Shown: one piece after another, positions 40,203-49,671 of the stretch
How positions within the stretch are numbered: the first letter of the stretch is position 1
Layout of the letters: each line of letters opens with the position of its first letter
DNA from: Streptococcus cristatus
GTDB lineage: Bacteria > Bacillota > Bacilli > Lactobacillales > Streptococcaceae
NCBI RefSeq assembly: GCF_008369405.1
Contig: NZ_VSJJ01000005.1
Coordinates: forward strand, 1 to 64,000
Direction: 5' to 3'
Length of the DNA stretch: 64,000 nucleotides
Translations under genes and position numbers: made by a program
The notes under the pieces: model-generated
What the model saw: only the letters and a program-made list of their open reading frames with translations
Databases searched by the model: none
Told to the model about the DNA's origin: nothing

Positions 40203-40237
40203 AGCGGGCTGCTACAACCAGCAGACATTCCGACGCT
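40203..40237 (-). other. Hairpin in the tkt leader
   Basis: CTGCT (40209-40213) pairs with AGCAG (40220-40224), extended by AGCG (40203) and CGCT (40234). On the minus strand a T-rich stretch follows, then the TAAGGAG ribosome site. Confidence 0.5.
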
Positions 40238-40253
40238 CATTTTTCTTATTTCC

Positions 40254-40282
40254 ATTATATGAAATTTTTGTCTTTACTGCAA
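40254..40282 (-). promoter_or_regulatory. tkt promoter
   Basis: Minus-strand -35 TTGCAG (40277-40282), 17-bp spacer, -10 TATAAT (40254-40259). Confidence 0.75.
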
Positions 40283-40379
40283 TAATAGAAAGGTCATTCT
40301 TTTCTTCAAAAAAGAACCCCACAAGCAAGCACTCGTAGAATTCTATGTTTTGATATTTTTCTCTATAATATTCGGCAGC

Positions 40380-40622
40380 TTATTGAATGGTAATGCCGTA
40401 TTTTTCATGGTTTTCTTCGTACCAGTTAATCAGAGCAATGGCCGTTTGATAAGTAATATTTTTAATCTTGCTGCTACCTTTGACAAGTGTCAAAATGCTC
40501 ATTTTACTGATATTGGCATCCGTCGCCACACGATAACTTGTCAAAACTCCATCGATTAATAATTGAATAACAGCTTCTACCTTTTTATAATCAGACATTG
40601 TAGTAATATCCAATTTCTCCAT
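40380..40622 (-). CDS. Small HTH-like protein of unknown function
   Basis: From the ATG at 40622, preceded by GGAAGGAATG, the protein has 80 residues. The middle (YRVATDANISKMSILTLVKG) has the spacing of a Cro/C1-type helix-turn-helix, and the end is aromatic and acidic (NWYEENHEKYGITIQ). It could be a small DNA-binding regulator or an orphan antitoxin; no toxin-like partner is adjacent. It stands alone between tkt and msrAB. Confidence 0.7.
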   Translation of the reverse strand: MEKLDITTMSDYKKVEAVIQLLIDGVLTSYRVATDANISKMSILTLVKGSSKIKNITYQTAIALINWYEENHEKYGITIQ

Positions 40623-40786
40623 TTTACATTCCTTCCATAACATTTTATTTTTTCTATCTATTATACACTTTTCTATGGTATTTACATATATAAATGCTTG
40701 AAAGGTTGGAAAAGGAGCAAATGGTCGATTATTTCTAGCTAGTTTAGCTAGATTTCGAAAAGGTTGACAAGCGATAAATGCGAGTA

Positions 40787-41722
40787 TTAGTCCATATAGG
40801 ATAGCAGGTAGCCGTAGCCTTCCTCTTCCATTTGCTCTCTCGGGATAAATCGCAGAGCTGCTGAGTTGATGCAGTAGCGCAGGCCGCCTAATTCTTGAGG
40901 TCCGTCGGTAAAAACATGACCCAGATGGGCATTTCCTGAGCGACTTCGCACTTCGATTCGCTCCATGCCATGGCTCAAATCTTGGTAATACTTGATAACC
41001 TCGCGAGCGATAGGACGAGCAAAGCTAGGCCAGCCACAGCCAGATTCAAACTTGTCAGCCGCAAAAAAGAGTGGCTCCCCAGTCGTCACATCAACATAAA
41101 TCCCTGCCTCAAAAGTGCTATTGTAAGCATTATGGAAAGGGCGCTCCGTTGCGCTCTGCTGGGTCACCTGATATTGCTCCTCAGTCAACACAGCCTTAAG
41201 CTGCTGCTGGTTCGGCTTAGGATAATGACCCGCATCGACCAAGGGCTGCTCAGCATCCTTGACATTGATATGGCAATAACCCGTCGGATTTTTCTTGAGA
41301 TAGTCCTGATGATAATCCTCGGCCAAGATATAATGGCGCAGGGGCTCAAGCTCTACTGCTAACTTTTGCCCAAGCTGCTCCTCCTGCTCAGCAAAAACCT
41401 GCTCGATAGTCGAACGATCCGCCTCACGGACATAGTAAACACCTGTCCGATACTGACGGCCTATATCATTGCCCTGTTTGTTGATGGACAGGGGATCAAT
41501 GACTCGGAAATAATAGAGCAAAATTTCCCGCAGGCTGATTTTTTCTTCGTCATAAATCAAGTGCACCGTCTCCGCGTGGTCGGTTTGGTGAATGAGCTGG
41601 TAGTTGGTGTACTCCACTTGCCCATTGGCATAGCCTACTGTCGTTTTCTCAACGCCTGCAATTCGAGAAAAATATTCCTCCAAGCCCCAGAAACAACCGC
41701 CTGCTAGATAAATTTCTGCCAT
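40787..41722 (-). CDS. msrAB: Peptide methionine sulfoxide reductase MsrA-MsrB fusion
   Basis: The start at 41722 is favoured because GGAGG lies at proper spacing. The 311-residue protein has an N-terminal MsrA domain (GGCFWG, catalytic C10) that reduces S-Met-sulfoxide and a C-terminal MsrB domain (from about 170, [12 protein letters not shown] and catalytic Cys in [11 protein letters not shown]) that reduces the R form. MsrB lacks visible CxxC zinc pairs in the usual places. No signal peptide, so this is the cytosolic version. Confidence 0.94.
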   Translation of the reverse strand: MAEIYLAGGCFWGLEEYFSRIAGVEKTTVGYANGQVEYTNYQLIHQTDHAETVHLIYDEEKISLREILLYYFRVIDPLSINKQGNDIGRQYRTGVYYVREADRSTIEQVFAEQEEQLGQKLAVELEPLRHYILAEDYHQDYLKKNPTGYCHINVKDAEQPLVDAGHYPKPNQQQLKAVLTEEQYQVTQQSATERPFHNAYNSTFEAGIYVDVTTGEPLFFAADKFESGCGWPSFARPIAREVIKYYQDLSHGMERIEVRSRSGNAHLGHVFTDGPQELGGLRYCINSAALRFIPREQMEEEGYGYLLSYMD

Positions 41723-41858
41723 AAACATCCCTCCAATCTTTTCCTCTATTTTCTCATAAAAAGGGAAACTTTTATAGGATTTTGATTGGTACTTTCTTAG
41801 AAATCATACGAAATATTGCTCTTCCCATCCTAGACAAAATCAATGCTTTCAAAAAGAT

Positions 41859-41897
41859 AAAAATCGAAAGCTTCTCTTTTGGAAACTCTCGATTTTT
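41859..41897 (-). terminator. Terminator of the relPRS operon
   Basis: AAAAATCGAAAG (41859-41870) pairs with CTCTCGATTTTT (41886-41897) with one wobble, followed by a T-rich tract on the minus strand. Confidence 0.8.
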
Positions 41898-41911
41898 AAA
41901 GCTCGGTCTGA

Positions 41912-43147
41912 CTAAATGAGAACGGTGAATACAATCAAGCCTTTTTTATAGCTGACTGCGATTTTCCCTTTAAAAAGATTGACCAGACTTTCGGCCATAG
42001 AGAGGCCGATTCCGTAGCCTGCCCGCTTGTGGTTATGGGACTCATCTTCGCGGTAGAAGCGGTCAAAGAAGCGGCTATAGTCAACATTTTCCCCATCAGC
42101 ATAGCTATTGGAAACAATCAAGCGTGCCCGTTTTCTACGCTTGGCCTTGGTCAGAGTCACAAAAATCTGACCGTCCTCATCGCAGTATTTACAAGCATTG
42201 TCAATCAAAATACTGACCAATTCATAGAGTTCATCCTGACTGGCCTTGACATGGATGCCTTCCTGAACCTTAATCTGATAACCCTTCCCAGCTTTTTCAG
42301 CCACGGATTTGAAATCTTGGGCTACCTTTTGGACTAGACTGGAAAAATCCACATCTACCAAGGCAATATCCGGCTGCTCCTCCAAACGAGCCAGGCTGAC
42401 CATTTGATTGATGAGATTGCTGAGGCGACTGACCTGATCCTTGGTGCTTTCCGTCCACTCATTCTCTCCCGTCATCAATTCTTGCAATTCTGTATTGGCC
42501 GAAATGATTGCCAGAGGCGTTTTCAATTCATGACCGGCATTGGTGATGAAGCGCTTCTGCTTCTCATAATTCCTGACATAGGGGCGAATGGCCCAGCTAG
42601 ACACGATGGAAATGATGACAATAAAGAAAATGACGCTATAAAGGGCCGAACGAATGGAAACCCACAAAAAGTCATTGTGATCCTCAAGGTATTTGGTCGA
42701 ATCCAGCACGACAACCAAGTAACGCTTGGTCTTTGCATCCCGCGTTACCTGATAGGAATAATACTGGCTGCCGATAGTGAAAATCCCATTCTTGCGTTGC
42801 TGCTTGATGACTGATTTGGCCGATTTTAAGGCTTGCTCTTTAGACAGGTTAGAAATATTGTTCAGATTGGATGAGTAGACCGTCCCATCTTCATTAAATA
42901 CAGCGCTATAATAGCGGTATTGATAAATAGTATCAATCGAGATATGGTCATTATCTAAAGCCTGAGCCGTGGCCTGAACGCTGGGAAATTCCCCCCGATT
43001 GTCTGACAGGATATTCAATACAGCTTGGATTTCTCCAGTTGTTTGAAGAAAGCGGACTGAGTTGAGCGCCCCAACTAGAAAAAATAGAATGCCTGTGACA
43101 GCTAGTGATGCGATGAGGATAAAGCGAATTCTAAGTTTCCGAAACAT
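41912..43147 (-). CDS. relS: RelS-like sensor histidine kinase
   Basis: The 411-residue kinase has two membrane helices (about 8-28 and 162-188) bounding an extracytoplasmic sensor region. The HisKA helix carries H206 in NAGHELKTPLAI, then an HATPase domain with N-box ILIDNACKYC and G2 box GYGIGLSMAE. The usual G1 box DxGxGI is not visible; the stretch before FFDRFYR reads SNSYADGENVDYSR. Its start overlaps relR by 17 bases. The name rests on its position behind relP and relR, as in S. mutans relPRS. Confidence 0.8.
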   Translation of the reverse strand: MFRKLRIRFILIASLAVTGILFFLVGALNSVRFLQTTGEIQAVLNILSDNRGEFPSVQATAQALDNDHISIDTIYQYRYYSAVFNEDGTVYSSNLNNISNLSKEQALKSAKSVIKQQRKNGIFTIGSQYYSYQVTRDAKTKRYLVVVLDSTKYLEDHNDFLWVSIRSALYSVIFFIVIISIVSSWAIRPYVRNYEKQKRFITNAGHELKTPLAIISANTELQELMTGENEWTESTKDQVSRLSNLINQMVSLARLEEQPDIALVDVDFSSLVQKVAQDFKSVAEKAGKGYQIKVQEGIHVKASQDELYELVSILIDNACKYCDEDGQIFVTLTKAKRRKRARLIVSNSYADGENVDYSRFFDRFYREDESHNHKRAGYGIGLSMAESLVNLFKGKIAVSYKKGLIVFTVLI

Positions 43148-43832
43148 GCTTGTCTCCTTCTACTGACACTAGGCAAAAACTGCCATTTTCCTCACCTAAA
43201 ATAGTCAGGTCTGCATTGATGGCCTTGAGCTTCTGGCGGAGATAAGAGATATAGATCCAGACAAAGCCTTCATCCAAGTCCTCGCTTTGCTCCCCCTTCC
43301 AAACATGCTGGAAAATTTCTTTTGTTGTCAGCTTTTTGCCACTATTTAGCATCAAAAATTCCATCATTTTGGATTCCTTACTAGCCAGGCGGATGGAATT
43401 GGAGCTGGCTAATTCGTGCTCACCGACATCCAGACTGGTCCGACCAACCTGCAACAGATTGGGAGTGAAAGCCTCCAAACGACGGGACATGGAGCGCAGA
43501 CGGGCTAAGAGTTCCTTGAGGGAGAAAGGCTTGGTCAGATAATCATCTGCACCCGCATCCAGACCTGTGACCTTGTCGTCAATTTCTGACATAGCCGTCA
43601 ACATGATGACCTGACTCGTATTTCCTGATTGACGGATTTCTCTTAAGGCTTCCAGACCCGTTTTCTTCGGCATCATAATATCTAAAATCATCAAATCATA
43701 GGCATTTTCCAAAGCTAAGTCAACAGCTTTTTGTCCATCAAAAGCCACATCCACCTCGTAACCTTCGTGGAGCATGGCTGTTTGTAGAACACGGGAGAGC
43801 TGCTCCTCATCTTCTGCTAACAAAATTTTCAT
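43131..43832 (-). CDS. relR: RelR-like response regulator
   Basis: This 233-residue OmpR-type regulator has a receiver domain (phospho-acceptor D51 in MILDIMMPKKTG, conserved K in DYLTKPFSLKEL) and a C-terminal winged helix (about 130-225). It begins five bases after relP. In S. mutans RelRS senses envelope or oxidative stress and activates relP transcription; here that is inferred from gene order. Confidence 0.82.
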   Translation of the reverse strand: MKILLAEDEEQLSRVLQTAMLHEGYEVDVAFDGQKAVDLALENAYDLMILDIMMPKKTGLEALREIRQSGNTSQVIMLTAMSEIDDKVTGLDAGADDYLTKPFSLKELLARLRSMSRRLEAFTPNLLQVGRTSLDVGEHELASSNSIRLASKESKMMEFLMLNSGKKLTTKEIFQHVWKGEQSEDLDEGFVWIYISYLRQKLKAINADLTILGEENGSFCLVSVEGDKHVSET

Positions 43833-43837
43833 CTTTT

Positions 43838-44458
43838 CTACTCACTTTCTCGGATCAGATTGCGAATGGTCTGCATGGTCACATCACAGGAAGCCAGCTC
43901 ATCCGCACAGCGTTTCAGCTCTCGGACAATCCGCTTGGTATCTTTTATTTCATGCTTGTATTTCATCTGATGCTCCAGACTAGCCCAAGAATCCATGGCA
44001 ATGGTCCGCAGCTGGACTTCCACAAAATAAGAGCCTGGCTGATTGCCCAAACAGTCTTCGTAGGGCGTTTCCACTTCTAAAATCAAATGATAGGAGCGGT
44101 AGCCATTTGGCTTGGCCGACAGGATGTAGTCCTTCTCAAGGATAATCTTGCAGCCCTCCAGCCCCCGAATAACATCAATCGTCTGGTAAATATCGTCAAT
44201 AAAGCCGCAAACAATCCGAATTCCTATTGCATCACGAATTTTCTTGAGGGCAGACTCAGGAGTCTGGGGCAGATTTTTACGAGTACATTTTTCCAGCATG
44301 CTGGCCTCATCCTTGACACGAGCATTAAAATGCTCAAACAGCTTATGTCCTGTTTCCTGCTTTATTTTTTTATTTTCAGCTTTGATACGCTGACTGATAT
44401 CTTCTAGTATTTTGGGCAAATAGTCACCGTATTTGCCATAAATAGCTTGCTCGTGCAT
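43838..44458 (-). CDS. relP: Small alarmone synthetase RelP
   Basis: The 206-residue protein has only the RelA/SpoT synthetase domain: GIRIVCGFIDDIYQT, SAKPNGYRSYHLIL and the VEVQLRTIAMDSWASLEHQ motif that bind GDP/GTP and ATP. It makes (p)ppGpp from GTP or GDP without a hydrolase or TGS regulatory domain. Two types occur in Firmicutes, RelP and RelQ; linkage to a two-component pair points to RelP. It is the first gene of the operon. Confidence 0.88.
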   Translation of the reverse strand: MHEQAIYGKYGDYLPKILEDISQRIKAENKKIKQETGHKLFEHFNARVKDEASMLEKCTRKNLPQTPESALKKIRDAIGIRIVCGFIDDIYQTIDVIRGLEGCKIILEKDYILSAKPNGYRSYHLILEVETPYEDCLGNQPGSYFVEVQLRTIAMDSWASLEHQMKYKHEIKDTKRIVRELKRCADELASCDVTMQTIRNLIRESE

Positions 44459-44485
44459 GGTTCTCTCCTCATTTTTCCTTTTTTC

Positions 44486-44494
44486 ATTATAGCA
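44486..44494 (-). promoter_or_regulatory. relPRS promoter
   Basis: Extended -10 TGCTATAAT on the minus strand (TATAAT at 44486-44491). No strong -35 is seen, fitting an activator-dependent promoter. Confidence 0.6.
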
Positions 44495-44637
44495 TAGCTG
44501 TCTGTAGTTTCCCTACTTCTACCCTATTCTCCATCAGTGCTAGTGGTTCTCTTTGGCAGACTTAGCTTCATCATACACATCCTGACTTAAACAAAGCAAA
44601 ATCAACAACTACATTTTTTCTGCTCCATTAAAAATAA

Positions 44638-44660
44638 AAAGACGGGAAATTTCCCATCTT
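44638..44660 (-). terminator. Terminator after the ArsC/Spx-like gene
   Basis: AAGA…GGGAAATTTCCC…TCTT is an interrupted palindrome followed by T residues on the minus strand. Confidence 0.75.
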
Positions 44661-44663
44661 TGA

Positions 44664-45017
44664 CTAAAGATTTAGTTCTTTGTATTCCGTTCGGTAACCA
44701 ACTTGTACAATCCGATCATCTTGGACTAGCAGTGGTCGCTTAATCAGCATGCCGTCGGTCGCCAAAAGTGCGGCTGCCTCCTCAGCAGAAAACTGAGGCA
44801 CCTTATCCTTGAGCCCCAATTCTCGATACTTGATACCACTGGTATTAAAGAAAGACTTAATCTCCAAATCTGAATGAGTCATCCATTGCAAAAGTTGCTC
44901 TTGGCTAGGCGTTTCCTTGACAATATCCACCGCTTCAAAGTCCAGTCCTAATTGATTGAGCTCAGCCTTGGCCTTGCGGCAGGTAGAGCATTTTGGGTAT
45001 TCGATAAATTGTAACAT
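44664..45017 (-). CDS. ArsC/Spx family protein
   Basis: The 117-residue thioredoxin-fold protein has a CxxC motif (C10 and C13 in YPKCSTCRKAK) and the ArsC-family RPLLVQDD segment. Spx proteins bind the RNA polymerase alpha subunit, while YffB-type members are glutathione-dependent reductases; the IKRPLLVQDDRIVQVGYR end is nearer to the reductase-like group. It is not obviously part of an arsenic cluster. The exact role is open. Confidence 0.75.
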   Translation of the reverse strand: MLQFIEYPKCSTCRKAKAELNQLGLDFEAVDIVKETPSQEQLLQWMTHSDLEIKSFFNTSGIKYRELGLKDKVPQFSAEEAAALLATDGMLIKRPLLVQDDRIVQVGYRTEYKELNL

Positions 45018-45080
45018 TGTTTTTCCTCCGTCCTTATGATAGCCCAGCTAGCTCCTACTTGTCAAGCTGAGACTCATTTG

Positions 45081-45111
45081 AAAAAAGCCGACAAGCTGAA
45101 CACTCATCGGC
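45081..45111 (-). terminator. Terminator after serA
   Basis: GCCGA/TCGGC arms with a T6 run on the minus strand, about 40 bases past the serA stop. Confidence 0.65.
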
Positions 45112-45153
45112 AAGCATAGACGCATTCCATAAAGAAACACCTCTATTTTTCGA

Positions 45154-46329
45154 TTATTTTTTAATCAAACGCACGCGCACAATATTGTCGCTATTCTCAA
45201 ATTTATCAACCAGCTCCTGAATCTTGCTTTCGTCCGACTCATCCAGATCCAGCAAAGTATAGGCATAGTCGCCTTTAGAACGGTTGATGATATTATCAAT
45301 ATTGATATTCAAATCACTGACCGCTGTTGAAATCCGAGCCACAATATTCGGCACATTTTTGTTAATCAGAGTAATCCGATAAGGAGCTGAGAGCGCCTGA
45401 CGGACATTAGGGAAATTGACTGAGTTGATAATCTCGCCCGTTTTCATGAAGCGACGAATAGTCTTGCCGGCCATGATAGCACAGTTGAGCTCAGCTTCTT
45501 CGGTCGAGCCACCCAGATGCGGAAAGACGGTAATCTGAGGATGGTTGAGCAATTCCTCCACGCCGAAGTCTGTGATATATCGTTTGACAACACCAGCTTC
45601 CAAGGCCTCAAAGAGGGCTGCATTGTCCACCAGCTCACCCCGAGCGAAATTGATAATTGTGGTACCTTTTTGCATGGCTTCAAAAGCCGCTTGATTAAAG
45701 GTCGCACGAGTATCCTCAGTTAGAGGCACATGGATAGTGATGTAGTCGCTTTTTTCAAAAATTTCCTTGATGTCTGCTACCCGCTTGACATGACTAGAGA
45801 TATTCCAAGCCGTCTCAATGGATACATAAGGATCATAGCCTAGGACATTCATTCCCAGACGGTAGGCATCATTAGCAATGCGTCCACCAATAGCTCCCAG
45901 ACCGATGACACCCAAGGTTTTATTGGCAATTTCTGTACCCGCAAACTGCTTTTTGCCAGCTTCCACTTGCTTGGGAACACCATCACCAGAAAGACCATTA
46001 GCCCAGCTGTTAGCTGCGATATAGTCACGCGCAGACAGAAGAATGGAAGCCAAGACAGCTTCTTTCACCGCGTTGGCATTAGCTCCAGGCGTGTTGAAAA
46101 CCACGATTCCCTGAGCTGTTGCTTGGTCAACAGGAATATTATTGGTTCCTGCACCTGCCCGCGCAATGGCTTTGAGCTTGCTTGGAAATTCCTGGCCATG
46201 CAGGTTTTGGCTACGCAGGATATAAGCATCTGGATTATCAGACTTGTCTCCGTCAATCTGAAAAGCATTGCCCAGCTCCTTAAGCCCGATTTGATTGATA
46301 TTGTTAAATGTTTTGACACTAAAGACCAT
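45154..46329 (-). CDS. serA: D-3-phosphoglycerate dehydrogenase
   Basis: The 391-residue enzyme oxidises 3-phosphoglycerate, the first step of serine synthesis. The NAD-binding GLGAIGGR, catalytic arginine in FARGELVD and histidine in FPHLGGSTEEAE are present, and a C-terminal ACT domain (about 315-391, YRITLINKNVPNIVARIST) suggests allosteric control by an amino acid, probably serine. It follows serC by 12 bases. Confidence 0.95.
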   Translation of the reverse strand: MVFSVKTFNNINQIGLKELGNAFQIDGDKSDNPDAYILRSQNLHGQEFPSKLKAIARAGAGTNNIPVDQATAQGIVVFNTPGANANAVKEAVLASILLSARDYIAANSWANGLSGDGVPKQVEAGKKQFAGTEIANKTLGVIGLGAIGGRIANDAYRLGMNVLGYDPYVSIETAWNISSHVKRVADIKEIFEKSDYITIHVPLTEDTRATFNQAAFEAMQKGTTIINFARGELVDNAALFEALEAGVVKRYITDFGVEELLNHPQITVFPHLGGSTEEAELNCAIMAGKTIRRFMKTGEIINSVNFPNVRQALSAPYRITLINKNVPNIVARISTAVSDLNINIDNIINRSKGDYAYTLLDLDESDESKIQELVDKFENSDNIVRVRLIKK

Positions 46330-46341
46330 AGCTTCCCTCTC

Positions 46342-47433
46342 TTAAGAATTTTCTTCTTCAAATTTCTGCATAAAGGCAATCAAGTCCTTGACACCTTGGA
46401 GCGGAAAGGCATTGTAGAGACTAGCTCTCATGCCGCCTACGCTGCGGTGCCCCTTAATATTCTTGAATCCCGCTGCTGCAGCCTCTTTGTTAAACTTGGC
46501 ATCCAACTCTGGGCTAGGAGATACAAAGGGAATATTGGCGACTGAGCGTTGCTCCTTGTAACGGACTGGACTGCGGTAAAAGTCTGACTGCTCAATGAAG
46601 TCGTACAAGAGACCTGATTTTTCGCGATTGCGCTTTTCCATTTCTGCTACGCCACCCAGCTTCTTGACCCATTCAAAGACCAGCTTGGCCATATAGATAG
46701 CGAAAGTCGGTGGTGTATTGTAAAGAGAGTCATTGTCCTCCTGAATACGGTAGTCCAGCATACTAGATAGAACTGGCTCTTCATTGAGCAAATCCTCACG
46801 AATGATGACCACTGTCACACCGGCAGGTCCGATATTCTTCTGAGCCCCAGCATAAATCAAACCGAAATCCTCTACTCGGTATTGAGCAGCCAGGATATTA
46901 GAAGACATATCCGCCACAATCGGCACGCCATTGGTCGCTGGCAGGTCGTAGATAGACGTTCCTTCGATAGTATTATTGCTTGTCAAATGCACATAAGCCG
47001 CCTGCGGATCAATCTCCTTTTCATCAAAAGAAGGAATTTCCGCATAGTTCAAGTCCTCTGACGAAGCCAAGAGAATAGGTTCAAAAGGCACGGTCTTAGA
47101 CAGCTTAACTGCTTCTGTGTAGGCTTTCTTGCCCCAAGATCCAGCTACTAGGTAGTAGGCCTTGCCCCCCTTAGCGAGATTGAGCGGAATCATACTAAAC
47201 TGGGTAGAAGCTCCCCCCTGCAGGAAGAGCACGCGGTAATTGTCCGGAATAGCCATGAGCTCACACAGCAAGCTCTCAGCTTCTTTGATAATATCGTCAA
47301 ACTCCTTGGATCGGTGGGATAGCTCCATCACGCTCATGCCGCTTTGGGCATAGTCTAAAAACTCAGCCTGAGCTTTTTTCAAGACTTCCTTGGGCAATAC
47401 TGCCGGTCCAGCAGAAAAATTGTAAATGGTCAT
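46342..47433 (-). CDS. serC: Phosphoserine aminotransferase
   Basis: This 363-residue PLP enzyme converts 3-phosphohydroxypyruvate to phosphoserine, the step after SerA. The start [14 protein letters not shown] and the PLP-lysine region [18 protein letters not shown] are diagnostic, and the substrate-binding [15 protein letters not shown] closes the protein. No serB is in the window. GGAGG precedes the ATG. Confidence 0.95.
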   Translation of the reverse strand: MTIYNFSAGPAVLPKEVLKKAQAEFLDYAQSGMSVMELSHRSKEFDDIIKEAESLLCELMAIPDNYRVLFLQGGASTQFSMIPLNLAKGGKAYYLVAGSWGKKAYTEAVKLSKTVPFEPILLASSEDLNYAEIPSFDEKEIDPQAAYVHLTSNNTIEGTSIYDLPATNGVPIVADMSSNILAAQYRVEDFGLIYAGAQKNIGPAGVTVVIIREDLLNEEPVLSSMLDYRIQEDNDSLYNTPPTFAIYMAKLVFEWVKKLGGVAEMEKRNREKSGLLYDFIEQSDFYRSPVRYKEQRSVANIPFVSPSPELDAKFNKEAAAAGFKNIKGHRSVGGMRASLYNAFPLQGVKDLIAFMQKFEEENS

Positions 47434-47556
47434 ATCCTACCTCCAAAAATGTATTTTGTCTATCATATCACAATGTTCAGAAAATTTCTATAATTCTTTC
47501 AAATATATTTTACCTTGTGGGGAATTCCCGAACAAAAGGAGGGTTTTTAACAAAAA

Positions 47557-47579
47557 AACTAGTCGAATAGGACTAGTTT
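47557..47579 (-). terminator. Terminator overlapping the rsmI stop codon
   Basis: AAACTAGTC (47557-47565) and GACTAGTTT (47571-47579) pair perfectly. One arm contains the rsmI stop codon, and a T-run follows on the minus strand. Confidence 0.8.
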
Positions 47580-48439
47580 CTGTCTTCTTCATGATAAAGA
47601 GCATAGAGCTGACTCTTATTGCGCCCGTATTTTTTAGCTACTTCCTTGATAGCCTGATTTTTCTTGCTACCGGATTGGACCAAGCTGTCAATTTCAGCCA
47701 AGAGATCCGCATCCGCTTTATCTTCCTTCTCCAGACTTGCACCAGCCACAATCAGGAGACACTCGCCCTTGAGGGCATTCTCTGCCAGATAGTCTATCAA
47801 CTCAGAAATCCTTCCTCTTTGGTATTCTTCGTAGATTTTGGTGAGCTCACGAACCAAGACCACTGAGCGATCGCCATAGACTTCCAGCATATTTTCCAGC
47901 GTAGCCTTGACCCTATGAGGAGATTCGTAAAAGATCTGTGTCTCTGGATAAGATTTTTTACTCTCGAAAAATTCCTTCTGCTGTCCAGACTTGCGAGGCA
48001 AGAAACCATAAAAAATATGAGGCTGAGGCTCTAAACCACTGGCAATCAGAGCGGAAATCCCTGCGCTGGGCCCCGGAATCGTCACCACAGAAATGTCCTC
48101 AGCAATAGCAGCCTTAACCAAATCATGCCCCGGATCCGAAATGCTAGGCAAGCCTGCATCGGATACCTGGGCTAGATTTTGCCCTGACTTGAGCAAGTCC
48201 AGCAAGACCGGTATCTTTTCCTGAGCATTGTGCTCATGAAAGCTGATTTGTCGCGTCTCAATTCCAAAGTGTTTGAGCAGAAGACCCGTATTTCTGGTAT
48301 CTTCGGCTGCAATGACATCCACTTCCTTGAGGGTATTGACCATGCGAATGCTCATGTCGTCCATATTTCCAATGGGAGTCGCCACCAAATACAGCTTGCC
48401 GTAGGGCGACTGTCCCTTAAAACTCTTTTGAATCTGCAT
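47573..48439 (-). CDS. rsmI: 16S rRNA 2'-O-ribose C1402 methyltransferase
   Basis: I take the ATG at 48439 (288 residues); a reading to 48520 would overlap yabA by 79 bases and has no ribosome site. It methylates C1402 of 16S rRNA with SAM. The GKLYLVATPIGNMDDMS start, AAEDTRNTG and the SDAGLPSISDPGHDLV motif are typical of the RsmI tetrapyrrole-methylase fold. It is the last gene of the tmk-holB-yabA-rsmI group. Confidence 0.94.
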   Translation of the reverse strand: MQIQKSFKGQSPYGKLYLVATPIGNMDDMSIRMVNTLKEVDVIAAEDTRNTGLLLKHFGIETRQISFHEHNAQEKIPVLLDLLKSGQNLAQVSDAGLPSISDPGHDLVKAAIAEDISVVTIPGPSAGISALIASGLEPQPHIFYGFLPRKSGQQKEFFESKKSYPETQIFYESPHRVKATLENMLEVYGDRSVVLVRELTKIYEEYQRGRISELIDYLAENALKGECLLIVAGASLEKEDKADADLLAEIDSLVQSGSKKNQAIKEVAKKYGRNKSQLYALYHEEDRN

Positions 48440-48441
48440 CT

Positions 48442-48759
48442 CTACTCCCTGAATAACAACTCGTCGCAGAACATGCACTCCGCATCGTTTTCTCGGCGTT
48501 GACCATAGAAATCTGTACACACATGAAAGCCATCGTAGTACAATTTGCGGAGATTGTCCCGATTTTTATTGATTTTAACCGGTGCTGCTTGCTCTACCTC
48601 ACCTAGTCGCTCTCTCAGCTTGTCATTTTCTAGCTGGAGGACGATATTTTCCTCCACGACACTCTTAAGATTTTTCTTGATGGCTTCTACCTCGGCAAGG
48701 GTCACTAAAAGCGTCTGAGAAAAATCATCTAAGGCATCAAATAGTTCTTTTTTATTCAT
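48442..48759 (-). CDS. yabA: YabA, replication initiation control protein
   Basis: The 105-residue protein has an N-terminal coiled coil (about 1-60) for tetramer formation and a C-terminal zinc module with H79, C81, C95 and C98. It binds DnaA and the sliding clamp and limits re-initiation of replication. It lies ten bases after holB and two before rsmI, the usual Firmicute neighbourhood. Confidence 0.93.
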   Translation of the reverse strand: MNKKELFDALDDFSQTLLVTLAEVEAIKKNLKSVVEENIVLQLENDKLRERLGEVEQAAPVKINKNRDNLRKLYYDGFHVCTDFYGQRRENDAECMFCDELLFRE

Positions 48760-48768
48760 TATCTGCTC

Positions 48769-49671
48769 CTATCTCGCTTGGGCACTGGCTTTTAAAATCA
48801 TGTATTCCAGAGCATTTTGAAAAGACACATTGGCGCGCCACATCTTCTTTGCTTCTAAGAGACCTTCCAGTTTCTTGCGACCTGCCTCGCTTCCGAGTTC
48901 CTTGGCCAGCAAGACCTCCAAGATTTTAAGGGCCTGCTCCTGTTTATCCTTGTCCTCAGCCAGTTTAGCTAGCTTGGCCACTTGAAGATAAGCCTGATTC
49001 TCATTGGTCAAGGCAGCTTTAACAAATCGCTGGCTCTCACTGACCAGCTCAAAGAAAGGCTTATTGGACACCAGCTGATCGGCCTCTTCCTGGGTCTGGC
49101 TATAAGCAGCCAGTAACTCAGCCTGACTTTTGATTAAGCCAGCCTCTTCCAGCTGGTGCTGGAGAGCAGCCCGATTCTTCCGAAAGTGAAAGATCTGTGT
49201 TCGGCTCTTGATGGTGGGCAAAATCAGATGCTCATCGGCTGTCAAAAGAAAGATGTAAATCTCACTCTGGGGCTCTTCGATGACCTTGAGGAGAGAATTA
49301 GCGGCATTGATATGCATCTTATCCGCATCACAAATGATAAAGACCTGTCTGTTGCCCTCCATACCGCTCTGGGAGAAACTTCTCACCAGCTCACGAATGC
49401 GCTCCGTTTTGATAATGCCATTCACCGGCCGCACAATCGTCACATCTGAGAAATCCTCACTCTCAATCAAGCAACAGGCCCGACAAGTACCGCAGGGCCA
49501 AACTCCCTGACGATTCTCACAAAAGAGACTCTGGGACAAGGTCAAAGCCATGGTAAAACTAGAAAAATTTCCCGAGAATAAATAAGCATGATTGAGCCGC
49601 CCTGATTCTAAGATTTGCTGAAAAGTTTCTGTAAGCTGAGGCTGGGCCTGACGTAATTCTTCTACTGTCAT
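48769..49671 (-). CDS. holB: DNA polymerase III delta' subunit
   Basis: The 300-residue clamp-loader subunit shows the AAA+ fold with a degenerate P-loop ([11 protein letters not shown]), as expected for the non-hydrolysing delta', and a zinc module with C51, C60, C63 and C66. [19 protein letters not shown] is the typical sensor region. It overlaps tmk by four bases (ATGA). Confidence 0.93.
   Translation of the reverse strand: MTVEELRQAQPQLTETFQQILESGRLNHAYLFSGNFSSFTMALTLSQSLFCENRQGVWPCGTCRACCLIESEDFSDVTIVRPVNGIIKTERIRELVRSFSQSGMEGNRQVFIICDADKMHINAANSLLKVIEEPQSEIYIFLLTADEHLILPTIKSRTQIFHFRKNRAALQHQLEEAGLIKSQAELLAAYSQTQEEADQLVSNKPFFELVSESQRFVKAALTNENQAYLQVAKLAKLAEDKDKQEQALKILEVLLAKELGSEAGRKKLEGLLEAKKMWRANVSFQNALEYMILKASAQAR

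Noticed and set aside
41803..41812. TACGAAAT, a near match to the ComX box
   Set aside because: It differs from TACGAATA at a conserved position and is placed in a terminator region, not before a gene.
45018..45153. Possible T-box or riboswitch near the serine biosynthesis genes
   Set aside because: Only a simple terminator is seen downstream of serA, and the region before serC is too short for a T-box.
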